From Bradyrhizobium sp. 4 (GTDB lineage Bacteria > Pseudomonadota > Alphaproteobacteria > Rhizobiales > Xanthobacteraceae): DNA of 64,000 bases. The DNA is taken from the NCBI RefSeq assembly GCF_023100905.1, contig NZ_CP064686.1, positions 1,984,001-2,048,000 on the forward strand, given 5' to 3'. The position numbers were made by a program, and so were the translations under genes. Below, piece by piece: positions 34,912 to 43,566 of this stretch (its first letter is position 1; the number at the start of each line of letters is the position of its first letter). The notes beneath the pieces were generated by a model. The model saw nothing but the letters and a program-made list of their open reading frames with translations. It did no database searches and had not been told where the DNA came from.

Positions 34912-35667
34912 ATGTGTGGACGCTTCGTCATAACTTCGGCCCCCGCGGCGTTGCGGCAACTGTTCGGCTACATTGAGCAGCCGAATTTCCCGCCCCGGTT
35001 CAACGTGGCCCCGACACAACCGATTCCGGTCGTGCTGGCCGAGAACGGCGCGCGCCATTTCCGACTGATGCGCTGGGGTCTGCTGCCGGGCTGGGTCAAG
35101 GATCCCAAGGGATTTACGCTCCTGATCAACGCCCGTTCCGAGACGGTGCTGGAGAAGCCCGCCTTCAAACGCGCGATTCGCCGACGTCGCGGCCTGATCC
35201 CGGCCGACGGCTATTACGAATGGAAGACGGAGGATGGCCGCAAGCAGCCCTTCTTCATCCATCGCGCCGACGGCGCGCCGCTCGGCTTTGCCGCATTGTT
35301 CGAGACCTGGGTTGGGCCGAACGGCGAGGAGCTCGACACGGTCGCGATCGTCACGGCGGCCGCAGGCGAGGATCTCGCCACGCTGCATGACCGCGTGCCC
35401 GTCACCATCAGCCCGCGCGATTTCGAGCGGTGGCTCGACAGCCGCAGCGATGACGTCGATGCCGTGCTGCCGCTGATGACCGCCCCGCGCATCGGCGAAT
35501 TCGCCTGGCACCCGGTCTCCACCCGCGTCAACCGCGTCGCCAATGACGACGACCAGTTGCTGTTGCCAAGCAGTGCGGAGGACACGGAAGCGGAAGCGCC
35601 GAAGAAGAAGGTGGTGCGGAAAGCGGCGGCCGGCTCAGCCGATGACGGGCAGGGGTCGTTGTTCTAG
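34912..35667 (+). CDS. yedK: YedK/HMCES abasic-site processing protein (SRAP domain)
   Basis: A 251-aa SOS response-associated protein that crosslinks to abasic sites in single-stranded DNA through its N-terminal Cys. Cys2 (MCGRF) is present, with FNVAPTQPIPV, MRWGLLPGWVKD, INARSETV, the catalytic Glu in GYYEW and the His in LHDRVPV. The last 40 residues are acidic/basic and disordered. TATATA lies only 12-17 bp before the ATG and no ribosome-binding site is seen, so the mRNA may be nearly leaderless (inference). Confidence 0.95.
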   Translation: MCGRFVITSAPAALRQLFGYIEQPNFPPRFNVAPTQPIPVVLAENGARHFRLMRWGLLPGWVKDPKGFTLLINARSETVLEKPAFKRAIRRRRGLIPADGYYEWKTEDGRKQPFFIHRADGAPLGFAALFETWVGPNGEELDTVAIVTAAAGEDLATLHDRVPVTISPRDFERWLDSRSDDVDAVLPLMTAPRIGEFAWHPVSTRVNRVANDDDQLLLPSSAEDTEAEAPKKKVVRKAAAGSADDGQGSLF

Positions 35668-35691
35668 CTGCGAACCACAAAACAACGGTCG

Positions 35692-35729
35692 TCCCGGCCT
35701 AGTGCGCAATTGCGCACGGGGGGCCGGGA
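35692..35729. terminator. Bidirectional hairpin between convergent genes
   Basis: TCCCGGCC and GGCCGGGA flank the perfect 16-bp palindrome GTGCGCAATTGCGCAC (35702-35717). It lies between yedK and the CoA transferase gene and resembles a fragment of a dispersed repeat. Confidence 0.6.
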
Positions 35730-35755
35730 GACGGTGGAGTTTTAGGCGGCAGCCC

Positions 35756-36949
35756 TTACACGATTTCCCTCGCCCTCAACGCCGCGATCTCCGCCGCGTC
35801 GAATCCCAGTTCGCCCAGCACCGCGTCCGTATCCGAGCCGAGCTCCGGCGCCATCCGGTCCAGCCTGCCGCCGCCATGCGCGAGCTTGAATCCGCTGCCG
35901 GCGAAACGAAGCCGCCCATAGGGTGTGTCGAGCTCCTGGATCGCGCCGCGCGCCTTGATCTGCGGATGGTCGATCACTTCCTCGACCTTCCAGATGCTGG
36001 CGCAGGGCGCGCCGGCATCTTCCAGAATGGTCTCCCATTCGCGCGCCGGCCTTGCCGCGAGCGCCTGTTCGATGATGGCGCGCAGCGCCGGCTCGTTCTC
36101 GTTGCGGGCAAACCAGTCGGCAAAGCGCGGGTCGCTGAACGTATCCTCGCGGCCCAGTGCAGACATCAGCGCGCGGTATTGCTTCTCGTTGTTGACGGCG
36201 AGCAGGATGTGACCGTCGCCGCATTTGAATAAATTCGCCGTGGTCCTGCGGCTGACAGCCTGATTGCCTGACAGCTGCTGGCGATGGCCGGCGACCGACC
36301 AGTCCGCGATCTGCCCCGACAGAAACGCCATCGTCGCCTCCAGCATGGAGACGTCAATGAGCTGGCCCTTGCCGGTGCGATCGCGCTGGTACAGCGCGCT
36401 CGACACGCCGAACGCAGCCGTGGCGCCCGACAGCACGTCGCACACCGCAAAGCCCGCACGCGTCGGGCCGGTTTCGGGATGGCCCGTGATCGCCATGATG
36501 CCGGACAGCGCCTGCATCTTGCCGTCATAGCCGGGTCGCAGGCGATCCGGACCGGTCTGCCCGAAGCCTGATACCGCACAGTAGATCAGCTTCGGATTGA
36601 TCGTCGACAGCGCCTCATAGCCGATGCCGAGCTTGTCCATCACGCCGGGACGGAAATTCTCCATGACCACGTCGACCTGCGCGGCGAGCTTCTTCACGAT
36701 CGCGATCGCGTCGGGCTTTTGCAGATCGAGCGTCAGGCTGCGCTTGTTGCCGTTGATGGCCTGGAACGCTGGCGCGAGACCGCGGTCGGCCCATTCGCGC
36801 GAGAGCGGCGTGCGGCGCATGTCCTCGCCCTCGCGCCGCTCGACCTTGATGACCTCGGCGCCCAGGAGCGCGAGCTGGTAGCTCGCATAGGGGCCAGCCA
36901 GCACTTGCGTGAAGTCCAGGATCTTCACGCCTTCGAACGGTCGCGTCAC
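35756..36949 (-). CDS. CaiB/BaiF family (class III) CoA transferase
   Basis: A 397-aa CoA transferase that would move CoA between carboxylic acids. Family blocks are LDFTQVLAGPYASYQLALLGAEVIKVER at the N-terminus (by pieces), SLTLDLQKP, DVVMENFRPGVMDKLG and GKGQLIDVSMLEA with the nucleophilic Asp. Substrate unknown. The start is GTG 36949 with GGGAG 6 bp upstream. The GrdB-like gene ends 35 bp upstream, so the two probably form an operon and may act in one pathway. Confidence 0.9.
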   Translation of the reverse strand: MTRPFEGVKILDFTQVLAGPYASYQLALLGAEVIKVERREGEDMRRTPLSREWADRGLAPAFQAINGNKRSLTLDLQKPDAIAIVKKLAAQVDVVMENFRPGVMDKLGIGYEALSTINPKLIYCAVSGFGQTGPDRLRPGYDGKMQALSGIMAITGHPETGPTRAGFAVCDVLSGATAAFGVSSALYQRDRTGKGQLIDVSMLEATMAFLSGQIADWSVAGHRQQLSGNQAVSRRTTANLFKCGDGHILLAVNNEKQYRALMSALGREDTFSDPRFADWFARNENEPALRAIIEQALAARPAREWETILEDAGAPCASIWKVEEVIDHPQIKARGAIQELDTPYGRLRFAGSGFKLAHGGGRLDRMAPELGSDTDAVLGELGFDAAEIAALRAREIV

Positions 36950-36984
36950 GTCGCTCTCCCTTTTTGTTCTGGTTGTCGGAGGCG

Positions 36985-37914
36985 TCAGGCGGCGCGATTG
37001 CCGCGCGCGATCTCCTTCTGCTTGTCGAATTCGGCACGGCGGCGCGCCAGCTCTTCGGCTGAGAGCTGCGCGACGTTGTTGTAGTCGAGCTTCCAGGAGG
37101 CGTCCTCGCTCCAGCGTAGCGGTGACTGCATGGTGGTCTGCGGGCCGCTCGCGTTCTCCAGCAATCTGAGCGCCAGCTCGAGCGTCTGCGCCTGCGAGGC
37201 GACGTCGTGCGGCTTGCCGGCGGAATTGCCGAGCGGAAAATCCGAGAACAGGAAGCGCGGCACCGCAGCGTGCTCGATGATGTCCTTGGCGCAGCCCATG
37301 ATCACCGTCGGAATGCCGTTCGCCTCGAGATGCCGCGCCACCAGCGCCGTGGTCTGGTGACAGACCGGGCAGTTCGGCACCAGCACGGCGACATCGACCT
37401 TGTCGGCAAGGCAGCGCGCCAGAATCTCCGGCGCGTCGGTGTCGAGGGTAACGCGATGGCTGCGGTTGGTCGGCGCGCCGAAGAAGCGCGGGGCCACCTC
37501 GCCGATGCGCTCCGCAGCACTCGCCTTCAAAAGCTGCGGCAGCGGAAACCAGGTGCCGTTGTCGGTGGCCGTGGTGTGCTTGCGGTCGTAGCCGATATGC
37601 GAGATGCGAAGGTCGTGCGGCTTCGCCGTGTCGCCGTCATAGACCTGGTAGAATTTCGCACCGCCATTATACGCCGCGCCCGGACCCTGGTCGCCCTTGG
37701 CTGGATCGTACGGCGCGGCCGTCGTGATGATGGTGACGCGCGACTGCGACAGCGGCTTCTTCAGCGGCTGGAACGGCGCCTCGGTGTAGTGGGCCCAGCG
37801 ATACGCGGTGGTGTAGCCAATCGCGGCGTAATAGTCCCGCGTGCGCTGCATATAGGGCACGGGGGCGTCATAGTCGGGCGCAAAGCCGAATTCGTCGTCG
37901 CGCGAAGCGGACAT
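36985..37914 (-). CDS. GrdB-like (glycine/sarcosine/betaine reductase selenoprotein B family) reductase
   Basis: A 309-aa protein resembling the reductase B component family, in which a Cys/Sec-containing site reduces glycine, sarcosine or betaine. It has AVLVPNCPVCHQTTALVARHLEANGIPTV (in pieces), with C182-P-V-C185 where the family has its redox site; no in-frame TGA is seen, so it uses Cys only. The true reaction in an aerobe is unclear. AGGAG precedes ATG 37914. It is followed by a CoA transferase gene. Confidence 0.65.
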   Translation of the reverse strand: MSASRDDEFGFAPDYDAPVPYMQRTRDYYAAIGYTTAYRWAHYTEAPFQPLKKPLSQSRVTIITTAAPYDPAKGDQGPGAAYNGGAKFYQVYDGDTAKPHDLRISHIGYDRKHTTATDNGTWFPLPQLLKASAAERIGEVAPRFFGAPTNRSHRVTLDTDAPEILARCLADKVDVAVLVPNCPVCHQTTALVARHLEANGIPTVIMGCAKDIIEHAAVPRFLFSDFPLGNSAGKPHDVASQAQTLELALRLLENASGPQTTMQSPLRWSEDASWKLDYNNVAQLSAEELARRRAEFDKQKEIARGNRAA

Positions 37915-37984
37915 GGGCGCGTCTCCTGGTTCTCGTTGGCGACAGACTAGAGATAGTCGGGGGTGAGCTCAAGAGTAAGCAAGT

Positions 37985-38566
37985 TCACCGAAACACATGC
38001 AGCGCCACATGCTGCAGCAGCATGATCGCCTTGGCGTCGATGATGCGCCCGTCTGCGATCATCGCCAGCGCCTCGTCGATGCCAAGCTCCAGCACCTCGA
38101 TGTCCTCGCCTTCATGTTCGAGGCCGCCGCCGTCGCTGACCCGCATCTCCGGCTCGTATTCGGCGACGAAGAAATGCAGCTTCTCGGTGATGGCGCCGGG
38201 GCTCATGAACGCCTCGAACACCTTGTGGACGTGGTGCAGGCGATAGCCGGTTTCCTCCTCGGCCTCGGCGCGGATGCGTACCTCGGGCGAGGCATCGTCC
38301 AGCACGCCGGCGGCCGCCTCGATCAGCAAATCGTCGTAACCGCGGATGAAGGCCGGCAGGCGGAATTGCTTCACCAGGATCACCGTACGCCGAGCGAGAT
38401 TATACGGCAGCACGGCGGCGGCGTTGTCGCGCTCATAGGTCTCGCGGTGCTGGGTCTGCCATTCGCCATTGGCGCGCCGGTACTCGAACGTGGTGTTCTT
38501 CAGCGTGGTCCAGCCGTCCGAGAGCACGCGGACGTCCTTGATGCGGACGCGGTCGGAAATCGTCAT
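37985..38566 (-). CDS. nudK: NudK-like GDP-mannose/ADP-sugar pyrophosphatase
   Basis: A 193-aa Nudix enzyme of the ADP-ribose/GDP-mannose group. The box region reads AAAGVLDDASPEVRIRAEAEEETGY by pieces, followed by FEAFMSPGAITEKLHFFVAEY, which matches the NudK signature. The usual first Glu of the Nudix box appears as Ser (DDAS), so the assignment of metal ligands needs alignment. ATG 38566 lies 9 bp after the acetyltransferase stop; last gene of a four-gene operon from tsaC. Confidence 0.8.
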   Translation of the reverse strand: MTISDRVRIKDVRVLSDGWTTLKNTTFEYRRANGEWQTQHRETYERDNAAAVLPYNLARRTVILVKQFRLPAFIRGYDDLLIEAAAGVLDDASPEVRIRAEAEEETGYRLHHVHKVFEAFMSPGAITEKLHFFVAEYEPEMRVSDGGGLEHEGEDIEVLELGIDEALAMIADGRIIDAKAIMLLQHVALHVFR

Positions 38567-38575
38567 GGCTCGATC

Positions 38576-39019
38576 TCAATTGCTTGGCGTTGTGGTGCGG
38601 CCGTCGAGCCACTTCTGGAACATCACCGAGGTCGATTCCTCGAAACCCAACGACTGGTAGAACGCATTGGCCTGCTCATTGCCGCGCCGGACCAGGAGCT
38701 GGAGCTTTGCGATGCCGGCCGCGCGCAGCCAGTCCTCGGCCGCCGCCATGACGACGCGGCCGTGGCCACGCTTCTGGCTATCCGGGTCGACCGCGACGTA
38801 ATAGACCCAGCCGCGATGGCCGTCATGGCCGACCATGACGGTGGCGACGATGGCGCCGCCGTCGCGGCCGAGCAGGATGGTGGAATTATCGCGCCGCCGC
38901 GCCAGTGCGATGTCGGCATGCGGATCGTTCCACGGCCGGGTCAAGCCGCAGCGCTGCCACAGCGTGACCACGGGCTCGACATCGGCCTCGGTGATCGCGT
39001 CGATCGTGAGCGCACTCAC
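38576..39019 (-). CDS. GNAT acetyltransferase (YpeA-like)
   Basis: A 147-aa N-acetyltransferase. The acetyl-CoA loop region reads VDPDSQKRGHGRVVMAAAEDWL and the C-terminal motif NEQANAFYQSLGFEE is typical; overall length and pattern resemble E. coli YpeA. Substrate unknown. Start is GTG 39019, overlapping the stop of the FAD oxidase gene by 4 bp (GTGA). Confidence 0.85.
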   Translation of the reverse strand: MSALTIDAITEADVEPVVTLWQRCGLTRPWNDPHADIALARRRDNSTILLGRDGGAIVATVMVGHDGHRGWVYYVAVDPDSQKRGHGRVVMAAAEDWLRAAGIAKLQLLVRRGNEQANAFYQSLGFEESTSVMFQKWLDGRTTTPSN

Positions 39020-40443
39020 AGCACTTTTCCCGGGTTCATGATTCCAAGCGGATCGAGCATCGCCTTGATGGACCGCATCAGCTCGATGGCGGTCTTGTCC
39101 TTCACATCGGGAAGCTCGTCGCGCTTGAGCACGCCGATGCCGTGCTCCGCCGAGATCGAGCCGCCCATGCGCAGCACGATCGCGAACACCACCGCGTTCA
39201 TCTCGTGCCAGCGCGCCAGATAATCCGCGGTGTTGGCGCCGATCGGCTGGCTGACATTGTAGTGCAGATTGCCGTCGCCCAGATGGCCGAACGGCACCGG
39301 CCGCGCGCCGGGGATCAGTTTCACCACGGCTTCGTTGGCTTCGGCGATGAAGGCGGGCACGGTGGCCACCGGCACCGAAATGTCGTGCTTGATGGAGCCG
39401 CCCTCCGGCTTCTGCGCTGACGACATCTCGTCGCGCAGCTTCCAGAAGCCGGCGCGCTGGGTCAGATTGGCCGCGATCACCGCGTCGTCGACGATCTCGT
39501 CCTCCATGGCGCGGCCGAGGATCGTTTCCAGCGGCGTGCGGGCGTCGTCGCCGGGCGACGACAATTCCATCAGCACGTACCAGGCATGCTTTTGCGCGAG
39601 CGGATCGCGCACGTCGATGCCGTGGCGAATCGAGAAATCGACCGCCATCTCCGACAGCAGCTCGAAGCTCGTCAGCGCATTGGCGGCCTCGCTTTGCGCG
39701 ATTGCCAGCAGCTTCAGGGCGGCGTCCGGCGACTTCAGCCCGACGAAGGCGGTCTCGATCGACCGCGGCTTCGGAAACAGCTTCAGCGTCGCCGCCGTGA
39801 TGATGCCGAGCGTGCCTTCGGCGCCGATGAACAGGTTGTGCAGATTGTAGCCGGTGTTGTCCTTCTTCAGCTTCGAGAGCACGTTGAGCACGCGCCCGTC
39901 CGCCAGCACCACCTCGAGCCCCAGCGCCATCTCGCGCGCGACGCCATAGGCGAGCGCGGCCGTGCCGCCGGCATTGGTCGAGAGATTGCCGCCGATGGTG
40001 CAGCTCCCTTCCGCCCCCAACGACAGCGGAAACAGCCGGTCCACGTCCGCGGCCTTCTGTTGCGCGATCTGCAGCACCACGCCGGCCTCGCAGGTCATGG
40101 TGTTCGAGGCAGTGTCGACCTCGCGGATCTTGTCTAGCCGCCGCAGCGACACCACCACCTCGCCATTGTGCGGCGTCTGGCCACCGACGAGTCCCGTGTT
40201 GCCGCCCTGCGGCACCAGCGCGATTTTGTGCTCGGAGGCGAGCTTGCAGATTGCGGCGACCTCGGCGGTCGAGCCGGGGCGCAGCACCAGCGGCGAGCGG
40301 CCGTGGAACAGATTGCGCTCCTCGGTGACATAGGCCTCGATGTCGGCCGCATCGGTGATGGCGTGCCTCTCGCCGACGATTCTGCGGAATTGTTCGATCA
40401 GCTCGGGCGCAAGCGGTGGGGTCGCCGAATGATTAACGTTCAT
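39016..40443 (-). CDS. FAD-linked oxidase, D-2-hydroxyglutarate/D-lactate dehydrogenase type
   Basis: A 475-aa flavoprotein with an N-terminal FAD_binding_4 (PCMH) domain (LVLRPGSTAEVAAICKLASEH, VPQGGNTGLVGGQ near 78-90) and a C-terminal FAD-oxidase domain. PFGHLGDGNLHYN contains the His pair that binds metal in D-2-hydroxyacid dehydrogenases, and GSISAEHGIGVLKRDEL is diagnostic. It oxidises a D-2-hydroxy acid; which one is not determined. It lies 22 bp after tsaC in the same operon. Confidence 0.9.
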   Translation of the reverse strand: MNVNHSATPPLAPELIEQFRRIVGERHAITDAADIEAYVTEERNLFHGRSPLVLRPGSTAEVAAICKLASEHKIALVPQGGNTGLVGGQTPHNGEVVVSLRRLDKIREVDTASNTMTCEAGVVLQIAQQKAADVDRLFPLSLGAEGSCTIGGNLSTNAGGTAALAYGVAREMALGLEVVLADGRVLNVLSKLKKDNTGYNLHNLFIGAEGTLGIITAATLKLFPKPRSIETAFVGLKSPDAALKLLAIAQSEAANALTSFELLSEMAVDFSIRHGIDVRDPLAQKHAWYVLMELSSPGDDARTPLETILGRAMEDEIVDDAVIAANLTQRAGFWKLRDEMSSAQKPEGGSIKHDISVPVATVPAFIAEANEAVVKLIPGARPVPFGHLGDGNLHYNVSQPIGANTADYLARWHEMNAVVFAIVLRMGGSISAEHGIGVLKRDELPDVKDKTAIELMRSIKAMLDPLGIMNPGKVL

Positions 40444-40465
40444 TGTCTTGTCTCTTGCTTCGCTC

Positions 40466-41455
40466 TTATCGCGCCACGGCCGCCCGGCGCAGCCGGTCGT
40501 TGATCGCTTCGCCCAGATCTTGTTCGGGGATCGCCATCACCGCGATCGCCCGCGGCCCGCTGGCATCGAGGGCGCGAAGATAGCCGAACAGATTGGCGGC
40601 GGCTTCATCGAGATCGCCGCTGGGCGACAAATTCATGACCGCCGTGGCGGCCTCCAGTCCGGGCAGGCGCGCGGGGCCGAACGCCAGCAGCGCTTCGCCC
40701 GGCGCGACGTCCCGCGCATTGAGCCGCACATTGGCGCGCGGCGCGTAATGCGAGGCCAGCATGCCCGGCGCCAGCGGCTGGCTGTCGTCGCTGTCGGTCT
40801 CTGCGGGCAGTCGCGCCAGCGATGCACCGAGCACGGCTTCGATCCGCTCGCGTGACAGCCCACCGGGCCGCAGCAGCATCGGCTCCACGAAGCAGCCGAC
40901 GATGGTCGATTCGACGCCGACCGTAACCGGCCCGCCGTCGACGATCAGGTCGATCCGCCCCGCAAGGTCGCCCTCGACATGGGCCGCCAGCGTCGGCGAG
41001 ACGTGGCCGGAGAGGTTGGCGGACGGCGCCACCACAGCCCTGCCAAAGGCGCGCAGGATCGCCTGCGCCACCGGATGGGCCGGAATGCGGATCGCTACCG
41101 TGTCGAGGCCCGCGGTGGCAAGCTCGGCCACCGGGCAGCTTTCCGTCTTCGGCACCACCAGCGTCAGCGGTCCCGGCCAGAACGCCTCCGCGAGGCGCAA
41201 GGCGCAGGCGTCGAATCGCCCGATCCTCCGCGCGGCCGCGAGGTCGGCGACATGCGCGATCAGCGGATTGAAGGCCGGCCGCCCCTTGGCGGCGTAAAGA
41301 TGGGCGATCGCGCCGGCGTTTCCGGCGTCCGCCCCGAGGCCGTAGACCGTCTCGGTCGGGAACGCGACCAGCCCGCCGGCGGCCAATGTCCGGGCGGCAG
41401 CTTCCGCGCCGGCGGTGCCGGCCGGTAAAATCAGCGTTTCAAGACCCGTTTTCAC
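40466..41455 (-). CDS. tsaC: L-threonylcarbamoyladenylate synthase (Sua5 type)
   Basis: Makes threonylcarbamoyl-AMP for the universal t6A37 modification of ANN-decoding tRNAs. The 329-aa protein has the YrdC/Sua5 catalytic domain (PTETVYGLGADA, AKGRPAFNPLIAH, AVVAPSANLSGHVSPT) and a C-terminal Sua5 domain (APGMLASHYAPRANVRL). GTG 41455 with GAGGAA upstream is the chosen start; a longer frame beginning at 41551 would overlap tRNA-Pro and has no family similarity there. First gene of an operon with the FAD oxidase, GNAT and nudK. Confidence 0.92.
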   Translation of the reverse strand: MKTGLETLILPAGTAGAEAAARTLAAGGLVAFPTETVYGLGADAGNAGAIAHLYAAKGRPAFNPLIAHVADLAAARRIGRFDACALRLAEAFWPGPLTLVVPKTESCPVAELATAGLDTVAIRIPAHPVAQAILRAFGRAVVAPSANLSGHVSPTLAAHVEGDLAGRIDLIVDGGPVTVGVESTIVGCFVEPMLLRPGGLSRERIEAVLGASLARLPAETDSDDSQPLAPGMLASHYAPRANVRLNARDVAPGEALLAFGPARLPGLEAATAVMNLSPSGDLDEAAANLFGYLRALDASGPRAIAVMAIPEQDLGEAINDRLRRAAVAR

Positions 41456-41523
41456 AGGGATAAGATTCCTCAGCTCGGCCGCTTGCGGTGCGCCAAACCC
41501 GACGCTATAAGCCGGCCTCTTGT

Positions 41524-41600
41524 CGGAGTGTGGCTCAGCCCGGTAGAGCACTGCGTTCGGGACGCAGGGGTCGCAGGTTCGAATCCTGCCACTCCGACCA
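41524..41600 (+). tRNA. tRNA-Pro (anticodon CGG)
   Basis: A complete 77-nt cloverleaf including genomic CCA. Acceptor CGGAGTG (41524-41530) pairs with CACTCCG (41590-41596); anticodon stem CTGCG/CGCAG encloses the loop TTCGGGA with anticodon CGG at 41558-41560; T arm GCAGG-TTCGAAT-CCTGC is canonical. No duplicated 3' end was found downstream, so no sign of integration. Confidence 0.97.
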
Positions 41601-42010
41601 TTCTTCCAAAAGTCGACGTTCTAGAGGCTCGGCGGACCGGTCGCCGGGGCCTCGGAAGCGCCTTATTGCAACGATTTAGGGCGCGGGTCCACGGCCGATT
41701 TGGCCGGGCAGAGGCGTGTGCCGCAGCGGCATGGCTTTCTTTTCGCCGGCATCCCTGATCCGGCGTTGCACGGTAGGTCAGAGAATTACCGTCTCGCCGC
41801 GAGCGAGCCAATCAAATCACACCAGGCACGGCTCCCACGAGGCCTCCTCTGACGCTTCCGCAATTGCCTCTAAAACCGCCGTAACTCATCAAACCCTCGC
41901 GCTCGGGACGGTCGGTTGCCATCCGGTCAGACCGACGGTTAGATGAACCTGCAGTCGATCGCAGCTTCAAGCAGCGCAATCCGCCAATAACAAAAAACAG
42001 GGCAGGAATC
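41601..42010. other. Intergenic stretch without recognised gene
   Basis: 410 bp between tRNA-Pro and the binding-protein gene. Base composition is more mixed than in neighbouring genes and no frame looks coding. A small dyad (GGTCGGTTGCCATCCGGTCAGACC, near 41920-41940, in pieces) and the ribosome-binding site AGGAATC before 42011 are the only items seen. Confidence 0.5.
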
Positions 42011-42985
42011 ATGAACAAGAAAATCGTCGCGCTTGTTGCAGCTTTTACCTTCGCTGCTTGCGGATCGGCATGGGCCGCGTGGCCGGAAGACAAGCCGATC
42101 GAAGTCGTCGTCGGCTTTGCGCCCGGCGGCGGTACCGATGTCATGGCTCGCAAACTTCTTCCCTTTGTTGAGCGCGCGCTAGGCGGTAAGGCGAAGTTTG
42201 TCGTCCTGAACAAGCCTGGCGCTGGTGGAGAGATCGCGTTTGCTGCGATCGCGCGCGCGGCGCCCGACGCCTATTCGATCGGCGTCGTCAACGTGCCGGG
42301 CTACAACTTTTTGCCGATGACGCGCAAAACCCAATACACAACGGATGAAATCCGGCTGGTCGCACGGATCGTTGAAGATCCGAACGTGATGGTGGTTCCC
42401 GCGGACAGCAGATTCAAGAATCTACCGGATGTCATTGCCGCACTTCGCAGCAAGCCCGGCTCGGTGACGTTTGGTCACAACGGTGCCGGCACGAACGGTC
42501 ATTTGGCCATTCGCATGCTGGCAGCAGCCGCGAAGGTCGAGCCCAACGAAATCTCTTACAGAGGAACGGCCGCGCAGCGGACCGATCTATTGGGCGGGCA
42601 TCTGGAAGTCGGGATGGTCACTCTCAGCGAGATTCCCGAATTACATGGCAGCAACAAGGGGCAACTTCGCGTCATCGCGATCCTGTCGAAGAAGCGCTTT
42701 CCATCGCTGCCCGAAGTTCCGACAGCAGAGGAAGTGGGCTTTCCGATCACGACGACGGCAGAACGCGGCTTCGCGGTGCCGAAGGGCGTTCCGGACGACA
42801 TCGTCAAGATGCTGGAAGCCGGGATTGCGGAAGGCCTGCGCAATCCCGAGTACCTGACGAATTCGCCTGGCGACGAGCCGGTGATCGCTTTCCTGACTGG
42901 CGCTGAGTGGCAGAAACGACTCGACGGCATGTCTGAGGCGTTGCGTCCTTATGCTGAAGACATGCGCACGAACGAGCAGAAGTAA
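42011..42985 (+). CDS. Tripartite tricarboxylate transporter (TctC/Bug) substrate-binding protein
   Basis: A 324-aa periplasmic binding protein with signal peptide (MNKKIVALVAAFTFAACGSAWA). The Bug signature is clear: WPEDKPIEVVVGFAPGGGTDVMAR (by pieces), VLNKPGAGGEIAFA, TFGHNGAGTNGHLA and VPKGVPDDIV. These proteins bind carboxylates or other small acids. No TctA/TctB membrane subunits are adjacent, so it is an orphan. AGGAATC precedes the ATG. Codon use is somewhat less GC-biased than in neighbours. Confidence 0.9.
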   Translation: MNKKIVALVAAFTFAACGSAWAAWPEDKPIEVVVGFAPGGGTDVMARKLLPFVERALGGKAKFVVLNKPGAGGEIAFAAIARAAPDAYSIGVVNVPGYNFLPMTRKTQYTTDEIRLVARIVEDPNVMVVPADSRFKNLPDVIAALRSKPGSVTFGHNGAGTNGHLAIRMLAAAAKVEPNEISYRGTAAQRTDLLGGHLEVGMVTLSEIPELHGSNKGQLRVIAILSKKRFPSLPEVPTAEEVGFPITTTAERGFAVPKGVPDDIVKMLEAGIAEGLRNPEYLTNSPGDEPVIAFLTGAEWQKRLDGMSEALRPYAEDMRTNEQK

Positions 42986-43018
42986 TCAACCCAGCTGTCG
43001 CCGGCGGTTGTTGCGAGA

Positions 43019-43345
43019 CTATCGCCGCGCCACCAGAACGCCGACCATAAACGCAATCATCAGTGCCGGCAGCGGCGCCTCGCGTACCATGCCGCGAACG
43101 ACATGTGTCCAATTTTGCTCCGGGACGAGGTTCGGAGACCTGATCTCCGGTGTTGGCGTGATGCCCCATTCGGAGGCGAGTTCGGCAATCTCGCTTGAGG
43201 CGAGCCGCACGCCGTCGCGGACGCGGAAGATGGCGGCGTCCGCGCGCTCGCGCGGCGCAAGCAGCATCATCGTCGTGACGGCCGTACGCAGGGTCATCTC
43301 GCCGTAACCTTGCAGCCTGACCGATTCCTCGGGGTCGGACGTCAT
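43019..43345 (-). CDS. Hypothetical protein with C-terminal membrane helix, 108 aa
   Basis: Not recognised. A soluble N-terminal part (DAAIFRVRDGVRLASSEIAELASEWGI) is followed by a single C-terminal hydrophobic segment (ALMIAFMVGVLVARR), so it may be tail-anchored. AGGGAT precedes ATG 43345. It lies 27 bp after a 37-aa membrane-peptide gene and is probably co-transcribed with it. Confidence 0.65.
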   Translation of the reverse strand: MTSDPEESVRLQGYGEMTLRTAVTTMMLLAPRERADAAIFRVRDGVRLASSEIAELASEWGITPTPEIRSPNLVPEQNWTHVVRGMVREAPLPALMIAFMVGVLVARR

Positions 43346-43372
43346 CGGAAATCCCTCACAGGGCCAAATGCC

Positions 43373-43486
43373 TTACAACGCGAAGTGGCGCGCGATGGTG
43401 AAGGCCATCGTCGCGCACAGGACCAGCGTGGATACCGCGCCGGCCACGCCGCGCGCGAGATCGGTCCGCGTCAGGTGCCTGGTCAT
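43373..43486 (-). CDS. 37-aa small membrane protein
   Basis: Translation starts MTRHLTRTDLARGVAG and continues with one hydrophobic helix (AVSTLVLCATMAFTI) ending ARHFAL. GGAG lies 8 bp before the ATG at 43486, the stop is TAA, and the 108-aa gene starts 27 bp later. Too short for firm support; no known family. Confidence 0.5.
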   Translation of the reverse strand: MTRHLTRTDLARGVAGAVSTLVLCATMAFTIARHFAL

Positions 43487-43566
43487 GATTTTGCTCCATG
43501 CTCGGCATGGCAATGGCGGGGAGGCGGCGTTGGTTCCAGCCGCGACGGGCGAATCGCGAACGCGGG

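Noticed and set aside
41456..41551. Upstream start for tsaC at 41551
   Set aside because: It would overlap tRNA-Pro, and the added residues have no Sua5 similarity; GTG 41455 has a ribosome-binding site.
41524..42010. Integration (att) site at tRNA-Pro
   Set aside because: No repeat of the tRNA 3' end and no integrase gene were found in the window.
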